64,000 bases of DNA from Myxococcales bacterium (GTDB taxonomy: Bacteria; Myxococcota_A; Polyangia; Polyangiales; Polyangiaceae). A model generated the notes under the pieces. That model was not told the origin of the DNA, ran no database searches, and saw nothing but the letters and a program-made list of their open reading frames with translations. Of this stretch, positions 43,906-51,505 are shown in pieces. The DNA is taken from the NCBI GenBank assembly GCA_025359105.1, contig JANYHK010000086.1, positions 1-64,000 of the forward strand, given 5' to 3'. Every line of letters starts with the position of its first letter. Within the stretch, counting starts at the first letter, position 1. The position numbers were made by a program, and so were the translations under genes.

Positions 43906-44679
43906 CTATCCTCCGAGCGCGAAGATGATCGCCTCGATGCGCCGGCCAACGAGCGACAGCTGCACCACCATTTCGCGGGCCATGTCGGGGAGCGCCACGA
44001 CGAGCGCGATAGTGCCCGCGACCAGCGAAAAGGCGAAGCCCACGCTGAAGATCTGCATCGCCGGCGCCGCGCGCGAGATGAACGCGAGCGCGACCTGGAC
44101 GAGGAGGAGCACGGCGATGAGGGGCACGCCCAGACGCAGGCCCGCCTCCACCATCTGCGCCGTGAGCTGGAGCATCGGCAGCGCGGCGGCCGGCGCGTCC
44201 ACGAGCTTTCCTGGCGGCAGGACGCGGTAGCTGGCGAGGAGCGAAGCGACCATGACCCGGTGCAGCCCCAGCAGAAACCCGAGGAGCAGCGCCATGAGGC
44301 GGAGCATGCGCGTGAGGCCCGTTTCACTCGCCTGCGTGTGCGGATCGAAGAGCGCCGCCGCGCCGAAGCCGAGCATCGGCGACGCGATATCGCCGGCGAT
44401 CTCGACGACGGCGAGCGCGCACCGCGCGACGAAGCCCATCGCCAGCCCGATGAGCAGCTCGCTGGGGACGGCGAGCACCATGTTCCCGAGCTCTTCGACG
44501 CCCTCTGGTGCCGGCGCAGCGGCGCCGTGCGCGACCATGGCGAGGAGCATCACGAGCGCTGCCCGGACCTTCATCGGGGCGTCCTGCGCCAGCATCGGCG
44601 CGATGGCCACGAGCCCGGCGCTGCGCGCCGATTCGAGCGCGAAGACGGCGCTCTCCCGCGGGAGAGCCTCGAGCATCAT
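43906..44679 (-). CDS. fliR: Flagellar export gate protein FliR
   Basis: A 257-residue membrane protein with six hydrophobic segments. Recognisable FliR/SpaR features are an N-terminal LVAIAPMLAQDAPMKVRAALVMLLA, a central ELLIGLAMGFV and a C-terminal PLIAVLLLVQVALAFISRAAPAMQIFSVGF (quoted by its ends). It forms the export channel complex with FliP and FliQ. The double ATG at its start overlaps the fliQ stop, and gene order fliP-fliQ-fliR-flhB-flhA matches the standard export-gate cluster. Confidence 0.92.
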   Translation of the reverse strand: MMLEALPRESAVFALESARSAGLVAIAPMLAQDAPMKVRAALVMLLAMVAHGAAAPAPEGVEELGNMVLAVPSELLIGLAMGFVARCALAVVEIAGDIASPMLGFGAAALFDPHTQASETGLTRMLRLMALLLGFLLGLHRVMVASLLASYRVLPPGKLVDAPAAALPMLQLTAQMVEAGLRLGVPLIAVLLLVQVALAFISRAAPAMQIFSVGFAFSLVAGTIALVVALPDMAREMVVQLSLVGRRIEAIIFALGG

Positions 44680-44945
44680 TTGATGATTCCGGAGATCGCG
44701 CGGATGCTCTGACGCGTGTAGTCGACGAGGCCGGTCAGGATGAGCGGGCCCATGACCACGAGCGTGGCAGCGACGGCGACGAGCTTGGCGAGGTAGCTCA
44801 CGCTTGCCTCGTTGACCTGCGTGGCCGTCTGGAAGACGCCGACCAGCAGGCCGACGATGAGGGCGGCCAGGAGCACCGGTCCCGCCGCCTGCGCGGCGAT
44901 GAGCATCGCGTTGCGGAGGAGATCGATCGCGCCGTCGGTCGTCAT
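44676..44945 (-). CDS. fliQ: Flagellar export gate protein FliQ
   Basis: An 89-residue protein with two long hydrophobic helices separated by QTATQVNEASVSY, the standard size and pattern of FliQ. The AIDLLRNAMLIAAQAAGPVLLAALIVGLLVG start (ends quoted) is typical. ATG 44945 overlaps the fliP stop by four bases and gives the family length; a start further upstream would add 13 non-coding-looking residues. Confidence 0.93.
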   Translation of the reverse strand: MTTDGAIDLLRNAMLIAAQAAGPVLLAALIVGLLVGVFQTATQVNEASVSYLAKLVAVAATLVVMGPLILTGLVDYTRQSIRAISGIIK

Positions 44946-45604
44946 CGGAAGCTCCTGAGGAGCGACTCGACGACGAGGCTCCATCCGTCCGCGAGCACGA
45001 AGAGCAGCATCTTCACGGGCAAGCTGATGGTCGTGGGTGAGACGAACACCATTCCCATGCTCATCAGGAGCGACGCGATCGCGAGGTCTACGACGAGGAA
45101 GGGGAGGAGCACCATGACGCCCATCTGGAACGCCGTCGTCAGCTCGCTCACGACGAAGGCGGGGATGGCGATGTGGATCGGGACGTCCTCGGGCCGGTTG
45201 GGCAGCGGGGTCTGTGTCGCCTCGTAGAAGACCGCGAGATCGCTCTGGCGGGTCTGCTTCAGCATGAACGTCTTGAGCGGCACCGCGGCGAGCTCGGCGG
45301 CCTGCACCTCGCCGATCTGCCCGCGCATGAACGGCTCGAGCGCCTGCGCCTGCATCTCGCGGGCGACCGGCGACATCGTGAACACCGTCAGAAACAAGGA
45401 CAGCCCGACGATCACCTGCGTCGGCGGCGACTGCTGCGTGCCGATGCCCTGGCGAACGAACGACAGGACGACGACGGTGCGCACGAACGAGGTCGTCGTC
45501 AGGATGATCGCCGGAAGGAGCGACAGGATCGTCAGGACCGCGAGGATCTTGAGCGACGGCGCCAGGCCGCCCTGCGCGCCGATGAGCTGGGTCCAGTCCT
45601 TCAC
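44942..45604 (-). CDS. fliP: Flagellar export gate protein FliP
   Basis: A 220-residue inner-membrane protein of the export gate. Family signatures are SLKILAVLTILSLLPAII, TTSFVRTVVVLSFVRQGIGTQQSPP, VGLSLFLTVFTMSPV, FMLKQTRQSDLAVF and the C-terminal LPFLVVDLAIASLLMSMGM. The start is GTG 45604, overlapping the fliO stop (GTGA). Unlike enterobacterial FliP there is no long cleavable signal peptide visible before the first helix; an in-frame extension into fliO shows none either. Confidence 0.93.
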   Translation of the reverse strand: MKDWTQLIGAQGGLAPSLKILAVLTILSLLPAIILTTTSFVRTVVVLSFVRQGIGTQQSPPTQVIVGLSLFLTVFTMSPVAREMQAQALEPFMRGQIGEVQAAELAAVPLKTFMLKQTRQSDLAVFYEATQTPLPNRPEDVPIHIAIPAFVVSELTTAFQMGVMVLLPFLVVDLAIASLLMSMGMVFVSPTTISLPVKMLLFVLADGWSLVVESLLRSFR

Positions 45605-46578
45605 GACTGCCTCTTGATCGCGCGGCGGCGAAGGCCCGACACCTGGCCCTCGAGCTGGGAGATCGTCGGCGAGGCCGCGACGAGCGCGTCGAGCGAGCGC
45701 AGCGCGGTGCTGGCGGCGGGCGGCGCGCTGGATGGGCGACGCGAGGGGGCGCTCGAGAGGCGGTTGGTGTTGGCGGGCGCGCGGCGCTCGTACGTGTCGC
45801 GCGTCTCCTCCGCGATTTGCAGCGCGGCGTCGCTGGGGGGCGGCGGCGACGTGCGCACGCCCTTCAGCGCGTCGATCATCGCCTGGAACGGGCGCGGCGG
45901 CGTCGTGGGCTTGGCGCGCGCGGCGGGCGCCTCGTCCGGCTCGTGAGGGAAGTCTCGCCGCGAGACAGGCGCCTTCGCCGCCTCCTCTGCGCGGCCCGCC
46001 CATGCGATCCGGCGAACGGACTGATCGGTGACGCCAAGGAGCAGGAGCCGGCCGTTCACCTGCGTGAGCACGACCTGCGCGCGCGGCGACACGCGGACGG
46101 TCTCCAGCACCTGGAGGCGCGACGCCACCGGCGCCACCAGGCGCGTCTGCTTGCGACGGCGGAGGTAGAAGGCGTAGCCGCCGATGCCACCGACCGCGAG
46201 GAGCAGGAGGATCGATCGCCAGGGGGAGGGCGGCGCTTCGGGGCGGCCGACCGGAGCCGTCGGCGCGGCGACGGGCGGCGCAAGCCAGGCCGGCGGCGCA
46301 GCCGACGTCGGCGTCGCGATCGCGTTCGTGGTCGGGGTCGCGGGGGCGGTCGTGGGCGCGGTCGCGGTCGCGGGCGCGGTCGTGGGCGCGGTCGCGGTCG
46401 CGGGCGCGGGCGCGGTCGGCTTTGCCGTGGGGGGCGCGGTCGGGGGCGAGGGCGGCTTCGCGGTCGCGGTCGTCGTCGGGGTCGCGGTAGCGGTCGTGGG
46501 CTCCGGGTCGGCCGCCGCCAGGGCGGCCGTCAAGATCCCCGCCACGAGCGCCAGCGCGCTGACGATGCGCGGGCTCAT
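45601..46578 (-). CDS. fliO: FliO-like export gate assembly protein with repetitive N-terminus
   Basis: A 325-residue protein. A signal-like helix (1-22) is followed by roughly 100 residues of Thr/Ala/Pro repeats, a membrane helix (about 122-140, SILLLLAVGGIGGYAFYLRRRKQ in part), and the FliO domain LQVLETVRVSPRAQVVLTQVNGRLLLLGVTDQSV (ends quoted). A long Pro/Ser/Ala cytoplasmic tail closes the protein. FliO helps assemble the FliP ring. Typical FliO is about 120 residues, so this one is strongly extended on both sides. Position between fliN and fliP is standard. Confidence 0.85.
   Translation of the reverse strand: MSPRIVSALALVAGILTAALAAADPEPTTATATPTTTATAKPPSPPTAPPTAKPTAPAPATATAPTTAPATATAPTTAPATPTTNAIATPTSAAPPAWLAPPVAAPTAPVGRPEAPPSPWRSILLLLAVGGIGGYAFYLRRRKQTRLVAPVASRLQVLETVRVSPRAQVVLTQVNGRLLLLGVTDQSVRRIAWAGRAEEAAKAPVSRRDFPHEPDEAPAARAKPTTPPRPFQAMIDALKGVRTSPPPPSDAALQIAEETRDTYERRAPANTNRLSSAPSRRPSSAPPAASTALRSLDALVAASPTISQLEGQVSGLRRRAIKRQS
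46351..46410. repeat. 30-base tandem repeat inside fliO
   Basis: Two 30-base copies (46351-46380 and 46381-46410) differ only in their last base. They encode repeats of Ala-Thr-Ala-Pro-Thr-Thr-Ala-Pro-Ala-Thr in the exported linker of FliO. Flanking sequence carries shorter, degenerate GCGGTCGCG-type units, so the region is prone to length change in multiples of three. Confidence 0.8.
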
Positions 46579-46928
46579 GTCCCGCCTCGGTACCGCTCAC
46601 GCACTTGCTCCGCGGTCAGCACCTCGGTGACCCGGATGCCGTAGTGGTCGCCGACGACGACCGCCTCGCCGCGCGCGATCGGGCGGTTGTTCACGTAGAT
46701 GTCGAGCGGCTCGTCGCTCGCCTTCGAGAGCTCCAGCACCGCTCCGGTGCCGAGGCGAAGGATGTCGGCGATCCGCATCTTGCGGCGCCCGATCTCCACC
46801 GTCACCTCGACGGGCACGTCCATCACGAACGCCAGGCCCTCCGAGGACGCGCTCGCTTCGTCTTGGCCGCCCTGCGCCACCGCGGCCACCTGGGGCTCGC
46901 TCAGCGCGGGCTGTACTGATTCGCTCAT
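46575..46928 (-). CDS. fliN: Flagellar motor switch protein FliN
   Basis: A 117-residue C-ring protein. The C-terminal SpoA domain (about 35-110) has VMDVPVEVTVEIGRRKMRIADILRLGTGAVLEL and PLDIYVNNRPIARGEAVVV, the standard FliN signature (ends quoted). The N-terminal 30 residues are Glu/Ser/Ala-rich. It should sit at the base of the rotor with FliM and FliG. It overlaps the fliO start by four bases and lies 29 bases after fliM. Confidence 0.93.
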   Translation of the reverse strand: MSESVQPALSEPQVAAVAQGGQDEASASSEGLAFVMDVPVEVTVEIGRRKMRIADILRLGTGAVLELSKASDEPLDIYVNNRPIARGEAVVVGDHYGIRVTEVLTAEQVRERYRGGT

Positions 46929-46957
46929 GTCATCGCCTCCACTCGGGGAGCGAGACT

Positions 46958-47836
46958 TCACTTTCCGTGCCGCGCCCGAATCTCTACGGCGAGCTGGCCG
47001 CGCGACGTAATAGGCATCGCCAGAAACTTGGGCGCGCCCTCGATGCGGAGCGCCACGGCGTCGTCGACGGCCGTAGTCAACCGGATGACGTCGCCCAGCT
47101 TGAGCGACAGGACACGGCGAAGGCCGAGGGACACGCGCCCCAGCTCCGCCACGATCTCGAGGGGCACTTCGGGCAACGCGTCGCCGATGCGCGGGTCGAC
47201 CTCGGCGGCCTCGCGCGCGGTCGACTCGCGCACCGCGTCGTCGAACGCCTTGGCACCGATCGTGACGATGAGGGCGGTCGGCACACCGGTGCCGTCCACG
47301 TCGCACACGACGCGAAAGCCAGTCAGCGCCTTTCCGGCGCCCTCCTTGCGCGGCTCCTCGGTCGTCACTGCGAGCTCGAGGTGCGCGACCTGCCCGATCG
47401 CCGCGCCGAGATCGGCAGCGAGTGAGCGCGCGATACGCGCGATGAGCGCGCGCTGCGGAGAAGTGAGCTCGACCCCGAGGACACCCGGCGTCGGCGCGCC
47501 GCGGCCGCCGAGCGAGCCTTCGAGGACCATCGCGATGGCCTCAGAGCTCAGCGTCAATGTCGCCCATGCGCCGCCCGCTCCCGCGAGGTTCACGGTAAAG
47601 CTCGGGAGGTCGCTGAGCCCCTCGGCAGCGACGTCGCGCGCGGCCATCTCGACATAGCGCGGGACGATCTTCCCCTTGAAGCGCGTCAGGAACGGCAAGC
47701 TCCGCCTCGCGGAACGCGCGAACGCGGCGGCCACCGCGTCCATCGCGGTGTTGGCGTTCGGCGAGAAATGCTCCCGCGTAGCGAGATCGAGCTTCCTGAC
47801 CTCGCCATCCTGGGCGGCGAGCTCTTCCTCGCTCAT
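46958..47836 (-). CDS. fliM: Flagellar motor switch protein FliM
   Basis: A 292-residue C-ring protein, about 40 residues shorter than usual. The middle domain contains the GGRG loop (near 111-114) and ARIARSLAADLGAAIG. The C-terminal SpoA domain ends DVIRLTTAVDDAVALRIEGAPKFLAMPITSRGQLAVEI (ends quoted), as in FliM. The N-terminal CheY-P binding peptide, normally LSQxEIDALL, is only loosely represented by MSEEELAAQDGE, so chemotactic switching may use a different contact. The start overlaps the fliL stop by four bases. Confidence 0.88.
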   Translation of the reverse strand: MSEEELAAQDGEVRKLDLATREHFSPNANTAMDAVAAAFARSARRSLPFLTRFKGKIVPRYVEMAARDVAAEGLSDLPSFTVNLAGAGGAWATLTLSSEAIAMVLEGSLGGRGAPTPGVLGVELTSPQRALIARIARSLAADLGAAIGQVAHLELAVTTEEPRKEGAGKALTGFRVVCDVDGTGVPTALIVTIGAKAFDDAVRESTAREAAEVDPRIGDALPEVPLEIVAELGRVSLGLRRVLSLKLGDVIRLTTAVDDAVALRIEGAPKFLAMPITSRGQLAVEIRARHGK

Positions 47837-48411
47837 TGCACGACGTACTCGGTGATCAGCATTTTCTTGCTGTGTTTCTTCCCGAAGGCCTTGAGCACGC
47901 GGGCGCTCAGCTCCTTGCGGATCGACTCGAATTTGGCGTGATCGGTGACTTCCTCGTAGCTGAGGGTGCGCAGGTAAGTGATCTCGGCGTCCTTCGCCCG
48001 CATCACGAACACCTTCGCCTCTTCTTCGGGGATTTCGGCCTTCACCTCGATCGCGACGGCGATCTTCAGGTGGTGGGTCTCGCCGCTGGTGTCGCGGAGG
48101 TCGACGACGACGGCGTCGAGACTCGTGAGCCCGTGGGACTCCTTCTTCCCCTTCTCGCCTTCGCCCTCTTCTTCCTCCTCCTCGGCCGGCTCGCCGTCCT
48201 CTTTTGGAGGAGCGTGCGCCTTGGGAGGCTTCGGAGGCACCTGGGCGCCAGCGACGCGCGGTCCGATGATGGGCGACAGCGCAGCTCCTGCGACGGAGCT
48301 GACGCCGACGACCAGGAGCAGGCCGACCACGGCGAGGATCTTCCCCTTGCCCTTGCCCGCGGGCGGCGGCGGCGTCTCTGCCTTCGTGTCTACTTTTTTG
48401 GCGTCACTCAC
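47833..48411 (-). CDS. fliL: Flagellar stator-associated protein FliL
   Basis: A 192-residue single-pass membrane protein: a basic N-terminus (1-24), a helix at about 25-47, and a Pro- and Glu-rich stretch including a run of glutamates near 77-85. The periplasmic FliL domain carries LTSLDAVVVDLRDTSGETHHLKIAVAIEV (ends quoted) and a final KKMLITEYVVQ, close to the usual VYFTEFVVQ. FliL surrounds MotAB stators and supports torque. It is located between flgE and fliM, as in many bacteria. Confidence 0.92.
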   Translation of the reverse strand: MSDAKKVDTKAETPPPPAGKGKGKILAVVGLLLVVGVSSVAGAALSPIIGPRVAGAQVPPKPPKAHAPPKEDGEPAEEEEEEGEGEKGKKESHGLTSLDAVVVDLRDTSGETHHLKIAVAIEVKAEIPEEEAKVFVMRAKDAEITYLRTLSYEEVTDHAKFESIRKELSARVLKAFGKKHSKKMLITEYVVQ

Positions 48412-48415
48412 GGGT

Positions 48416-49714
48416 TCACCGCTTCAGGTTCACGATCTCCTGGAGCATCTCGTCGGCGGTCGTGATCGTCTTCGAGTTGGCTGCGAAAGCGCGTTGGTGC
48501 GTAATCAGGTCGACGAACTGGGTGGCGAGATCGACGTTCGATTGCTCTAGCGCGCCACCAGAGACTGCACCGCGCCCGCCAGAGCCGGCCGTGCCGACCG
48601 CGGCGTCGCCGCTCTCGCGCGTGGCGAGCCAGAGGTTGTGCCCTGCGCGGCCGAGGCCCTCGTTCGAGCGGAACTTCGCGATGGCGAGCTGCCCGATGTC
48701 GAGCTTCTGGCCGTTCGTGTAGGTGCCCTTCACGACCCCGCTGCCGTCGACGCTGATCCCCGCCAGGTCGCCGGACGCATAGCCGTCCTGCGTCTGGTTG
48801 GACACGCTCGATGGCGACGCGAACTGCGTGCTGCCGGTGAGGCCGGTGCCGCCGGTCGCGATGGGGGTGCCGAAATCCAGCGCGATCGCCTGGTTCGCGG
48901 TGGCGCCGTTGAAGCTCGCAGAGATCGCGGTGGTCGTCGCCGAGGTGTTGAGCGCGCCGGCGCTGGTGAAGGTGAGCGAGCCGCTGCCGATCTCCACGTT
49001 GGTGCCGGCGGTGCCGCCGGCGAGCTGCCCGCCGTCGACGACGGCGTGGTAGTCCCAGGCGTTCGCCGCGGTCTTGACCATGTAGACGTCGACCGCATGT
49101 GAGTTGCCGAGCGAGTCGAACACCTGCATCGACGTCGAGAAGCTCGAGGTCGACGCGGGATTCAACGGGTCGAAGGGGAGCGCCGGGACCTTGGCGTTCG
49201 CGTCGAGGTTGGCGGTGATCGCCATCTTCGTCGTCACGGCCGGCGAGAGCGCGGAGGTGTTCACCTGGAGACCGCCCACGCTCGCGGCGAACTTGCCGCC
49301 GCCGAGGGCCTTGTACCCCTGGAGCTGCATGCCCTCGAGGTTGGTGATGTCGCCCTTGGCGTTGATCTTCATCTGACCGGCGCGGGTGTAGAACTGGCCT
49401 TGCACGCCGTCGACCGTCCCGCCGACGACGAAGAAGCCGTCTCCGGAGAGGGCCAGGTCGGTGGCGACGCCGGTGTTCGACAGGCTGCCCTGCGTGAACA
49501 TCTGCTCCACCTGCGACATCACGACGCCGGAGCCTGGCAGCGCCGACGGCGTTCCGGCCGTGACGCTGTGCCCGAGCATGTCGGCAAAGATCGCGCGCTG
49601 CGACTTGAAGCCGACTGTGTTGGAGTTGGAGATGTTGTCTCCAACGACCCCGAGCGCCTCACCCTCGGCCTGGAGCCCACTGACACCGGTGTACATCGTC
49701 TTGAGAATCGACAT
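48416..49714 (-). CDS. flgE: Flagellar hook protein FlgE
   Basis: A 432-residue axial protein that polymerises into the hook. The N-terminus MYTGVSGLQAEGEALGVVGDNISNSNTVGFKSQRA contains the rod/hook signature (ends quoted). ALSGDGFFVV lies near 88, a variable central domain is rich in Thr/Ala/Gly, and the C-terminus has EQSNVDLATQFVDLITHQRAFAANSKTI with the heptad helix (ends quoted). Length is typical. It is preceded by flgD, its capping scaffold, across 48 bases. Confidence 0.94.
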   Translation of the reverse strand: MSILKTMYTGVSGLQAEGEALGVVGDNISNSNTVGFKSQRAIFADMLGHSVTAGTPSALPGSGVVMSQVEQMFTQGSLSNTGVATDLALSGDGFFVVGGTVDGVQGQFYTRAGQMKINAKGDITNLEGMQLQGYKALGGGKFAASVGGLQVNTSALSPAVTTKMAITANLDANAKVPALPFDPLNPASTSSFSTSMQVFDSLGNSHAVDVYMVKTAANAWDYHAVVDGGQLAGGTAGTNVEIGSGSLTFTSAGALNTSATTTAISASFNGATANQAIALDFGTPIATGGTGLTGSTQFASPSSVSNQTQDGYASGDLAGISVDGSGVVKGTYTNGQKLDIGQLAIAKFRSNEGLGRAGHNLWLATRESGDAAVGTAGSGGRGAVSGGALEQSNVDLATQFVDLITHQRAFAANSKTITTADEMLQEIVNLKR

Positions 49715-49762
49715 CTTCGCCTCCGTACCGAGCCCTTGGTCAACCCGTCGAGATTCGCTCGA

Positions 49763-50455
49763 CTATTTCGCCGCGTTCACGCTGATGAGGTCGCTTGCCG
49801 GCGCTTCGACGCCATTGTCGAGCACGAGCTTCGCGTAGCCGTTTGCGTAGTTGACCGACTTGAGAATGCCGGTCGTCTCCTGCGATGCGTCGACGGGAGC
49901 GCCTGCGGCGTTCCTTGCGTCGACCGAGACCGTGTACGTGCCCGCGGGTTGGGACATGCCGTTCTGGTCACGGCCGTCCCACGCCACGTTCACCAGGCCA
50001 GCCTGGTGAGCTCCGACTTGCATCGTCCGTACCGTCTTGCCCGAGGCGTCCTTGATCGAGACGGTGCACTTGTCAGCGTTGTCGCCGAGCGTGAAGTGAA
50101 CCGGCTGCGAGAAACCGCCGCCGTCGAGCGTGAGGGAGGAGCCCTTCACGGTGACGGACTTGCCGACCAGGCTCGCGACGTCGGTGTTCGCGATGCCCTG
50201 GTTCTGCGTCGCCAAAAAATCGAGCCGCTTGTTGGTGCCCATCGACTGCTCGAGCGCCGAGAACTGCGCGAGCTGAGAGACGAACGCGGTGTCGTCCATC
50301 GGCTTGAGCGGATCCTGGTGCGAGATCTGGGCCACCAGGAGCTTCATGAACGCGTCTTGACCGAGCCCCTGGTTGGCCTTGGTCGCCGCGCTGAGCGCGC
50401 TCGACGGGTCCGCGCCCTGCGCGGAGTGGGTGGGGCTGGTGGATTGAATCGCCAT
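49763..50455 (-). CDS. flgD: Flagellar hook capping protein FlgD
   Basis: A 230-residue protein that caps the growing hook and is then lost. The N-terminal GQDAFMKLLVAQISHQDPLKPMDD is the FlgD signature (ends quoted). LAQFSALEQSMGTN follows, then VASLVGKSVTVKG. The C-terminal half has a FlgD Ig-like/Tudor region with LVNVAWDGRDQNGMSQPAGTYTVSV (ends quoted). It sits ten bases after fliK and before flgE, consistent with joint control of hook growth. Confidence 0.94.
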   Translation of the reverse strand: MAIQSTSPTHSAQGADPSSALSAATKANQGLGQDAFMKLLVAQISHQDPLKPMDDTAFVSQLAQFSALEQSMGTNKRLDFLATQNQGIANTDVASLVGKSVTVKGSSLTLDGGGFSQPVHFTLGDNADKCTVSIKDASGKTVRTMQVGAHQAGLVNVAWDGRDQNGMSQPAGTYTVSVDARNAAGAPVDASQETTGILKSVNYANGYAKLVLDNGVEAPASDLISVNAAK

Positions 50456-50465
50456 GGGGTCCTCG

Positions 50466-51062
50466 CTAGCCGACGAGGTTCAGCGGGCTGGGAGCGTCGT
50501 TGCCCACATCGGCAGCCTGTTCGCTCGTCGCGCGCTTGGTCTTCGTCGTGGTCACGAAGGACCTTTGAGCAAATGCGGTGCCGCCGCTGCGGACCGAGAC
50601 GATGACCGACGCGACCGTCACCCCGGCGCCGTAGAGCGACGAGAGGAGCGAGGCCCGCTGCGACTCCACCGCGACCAGAGCGATGGGGTCCCGGACCTCG
50701 AAAACCACGCGAACTGCGCCATCTTTCCGCTCGACCGTGATGCGCATCGGCCCAAGCTCGGCGTGCGTCACCTCGGTCACGAGGCTCGTCTTCTCGGCAG
50801 GCGACGGCGGCGTGACGGCGGCGCCCGTCGTCACGGGCCCGTCGACGGATCGCCAAGTTTCCGCCGCTCCATGGGCACGGGCGGGCGCGGGGGCGGAGGG
50901 CTGGGCAAAGATGGCCGCCGCCGGCGAAGGGTCGACGGCGACCCGCGCGCACATCGTCATGAGGAGGGCGAACTCCTCGTCGACGCGCGAGTGCCGCGGT
51001 GCGGGCTCGCCTCCGTCGTCGGTCGCCTTCTCCAGTACGGCCAAGACCCTCGCGTCTTTCAC
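50466..51062 (-). CDS. fliK: FliK-like hook-length control protein (short)
   Basis: A 198-residue protein placed between fliJ and flgD, the usual site of fliK. The last 100 residues resemble the FliK C-terminal (Flg_hook) domain: LGPMRITVERKDGAVRVVFEVRD, then ALVAVESQRASLLSSLYGAGVTVASVIVSV (ends quoted). That domain contacts FlhB to switch export specificity. The N-terminal ruler part is only about 90 residues, much shorter than the 200-300 common for FliK. Assignment relies on domain pattern and position. Confidence 0.75.
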   Translation of the reverse strand: MKDARVLAVLEKATDDGGEPAPRHSRVDEEFALLMTMCARVAVDPSPAAAIFAQPSAPAPARAHGAAETWRSVDGPVTTGAAVTPPSPAEKTSLVTEVTHAELGPMRITVERKDGAVRVVFEVRDPIALVAVESQRASLLSSLYGAGVTVASVIVSVRSGGTAFAQRSFVTTTKTKRATSEQAADVGNDAPSPLNLVG

Positions 51063-51505
51063 GAGCTGCCCCTCGACATGCGCGCGGCGGCGTCGTCCTC
51101 GACGATGCGCTCGGCGCGGCGCGCGTCCTCCGCGTCACCGCGCGCCAAGCGGGCAAGAACGAGCTTCAGGCGTTCGATCTTCTGCTGCACCGTCACGACG
51201 GCGGCGTTCGCGTCGGAGACGCAGCGTTCGGCGACCGCCCGGGAGATCGTGGCTCTCTCCTCGCGAACGCCGCACGTCGCGAGCCATGCCTCGCGAACGC
51301 TCCAGTCGTCCGCGCTCCCGCCGCGCACCAGATCGGCCTTCTGGTCGAGCGCCGCGCGCTTTCGAGCGCGCGCCTCCTCCAGGTGAGCCTGGGCGACGTC
51401 CGCTTGGGCGCGCGCCTCGTTCAGCGTGGCGGCGGCGCGGGCGAGGTCGCCCTCCCACACGCGTTGAACGCGCTCGAGGCGTTTCATTCGGGCCTTCGCG
51501 CTCAA
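51059..51505 (-). CDS. fliJ: FliJ-like flagellar export chaperone
   Basis: A 148-residue, highly charged protein predicted as two long antiparallel coiled-coil helices, with Ala/Arg/Glu heptads throughout and one break around 60-70. This is the general form of FliJ, the central stalk of the FliI ATPase that also escorts chaperones. Sequence conservation in FliJ is low, so the call rests on size, coiled coil and position between fliI and fliK. It overlaps fliI and fliK by four bases each. Confidence 0.8.
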   Translation of the reverse strand: MSAKARMKRLERVQRVWEGDLARAAATLNEARAQADVAQAHLEEARARKRAALDQKADLVRGGSADDWSVREAWLATCGVREERATISRAVAERCVSDANAAVVTVQQKIERLKLVLARLARGDAEDARRAERIVEDDAAARMSRGSS

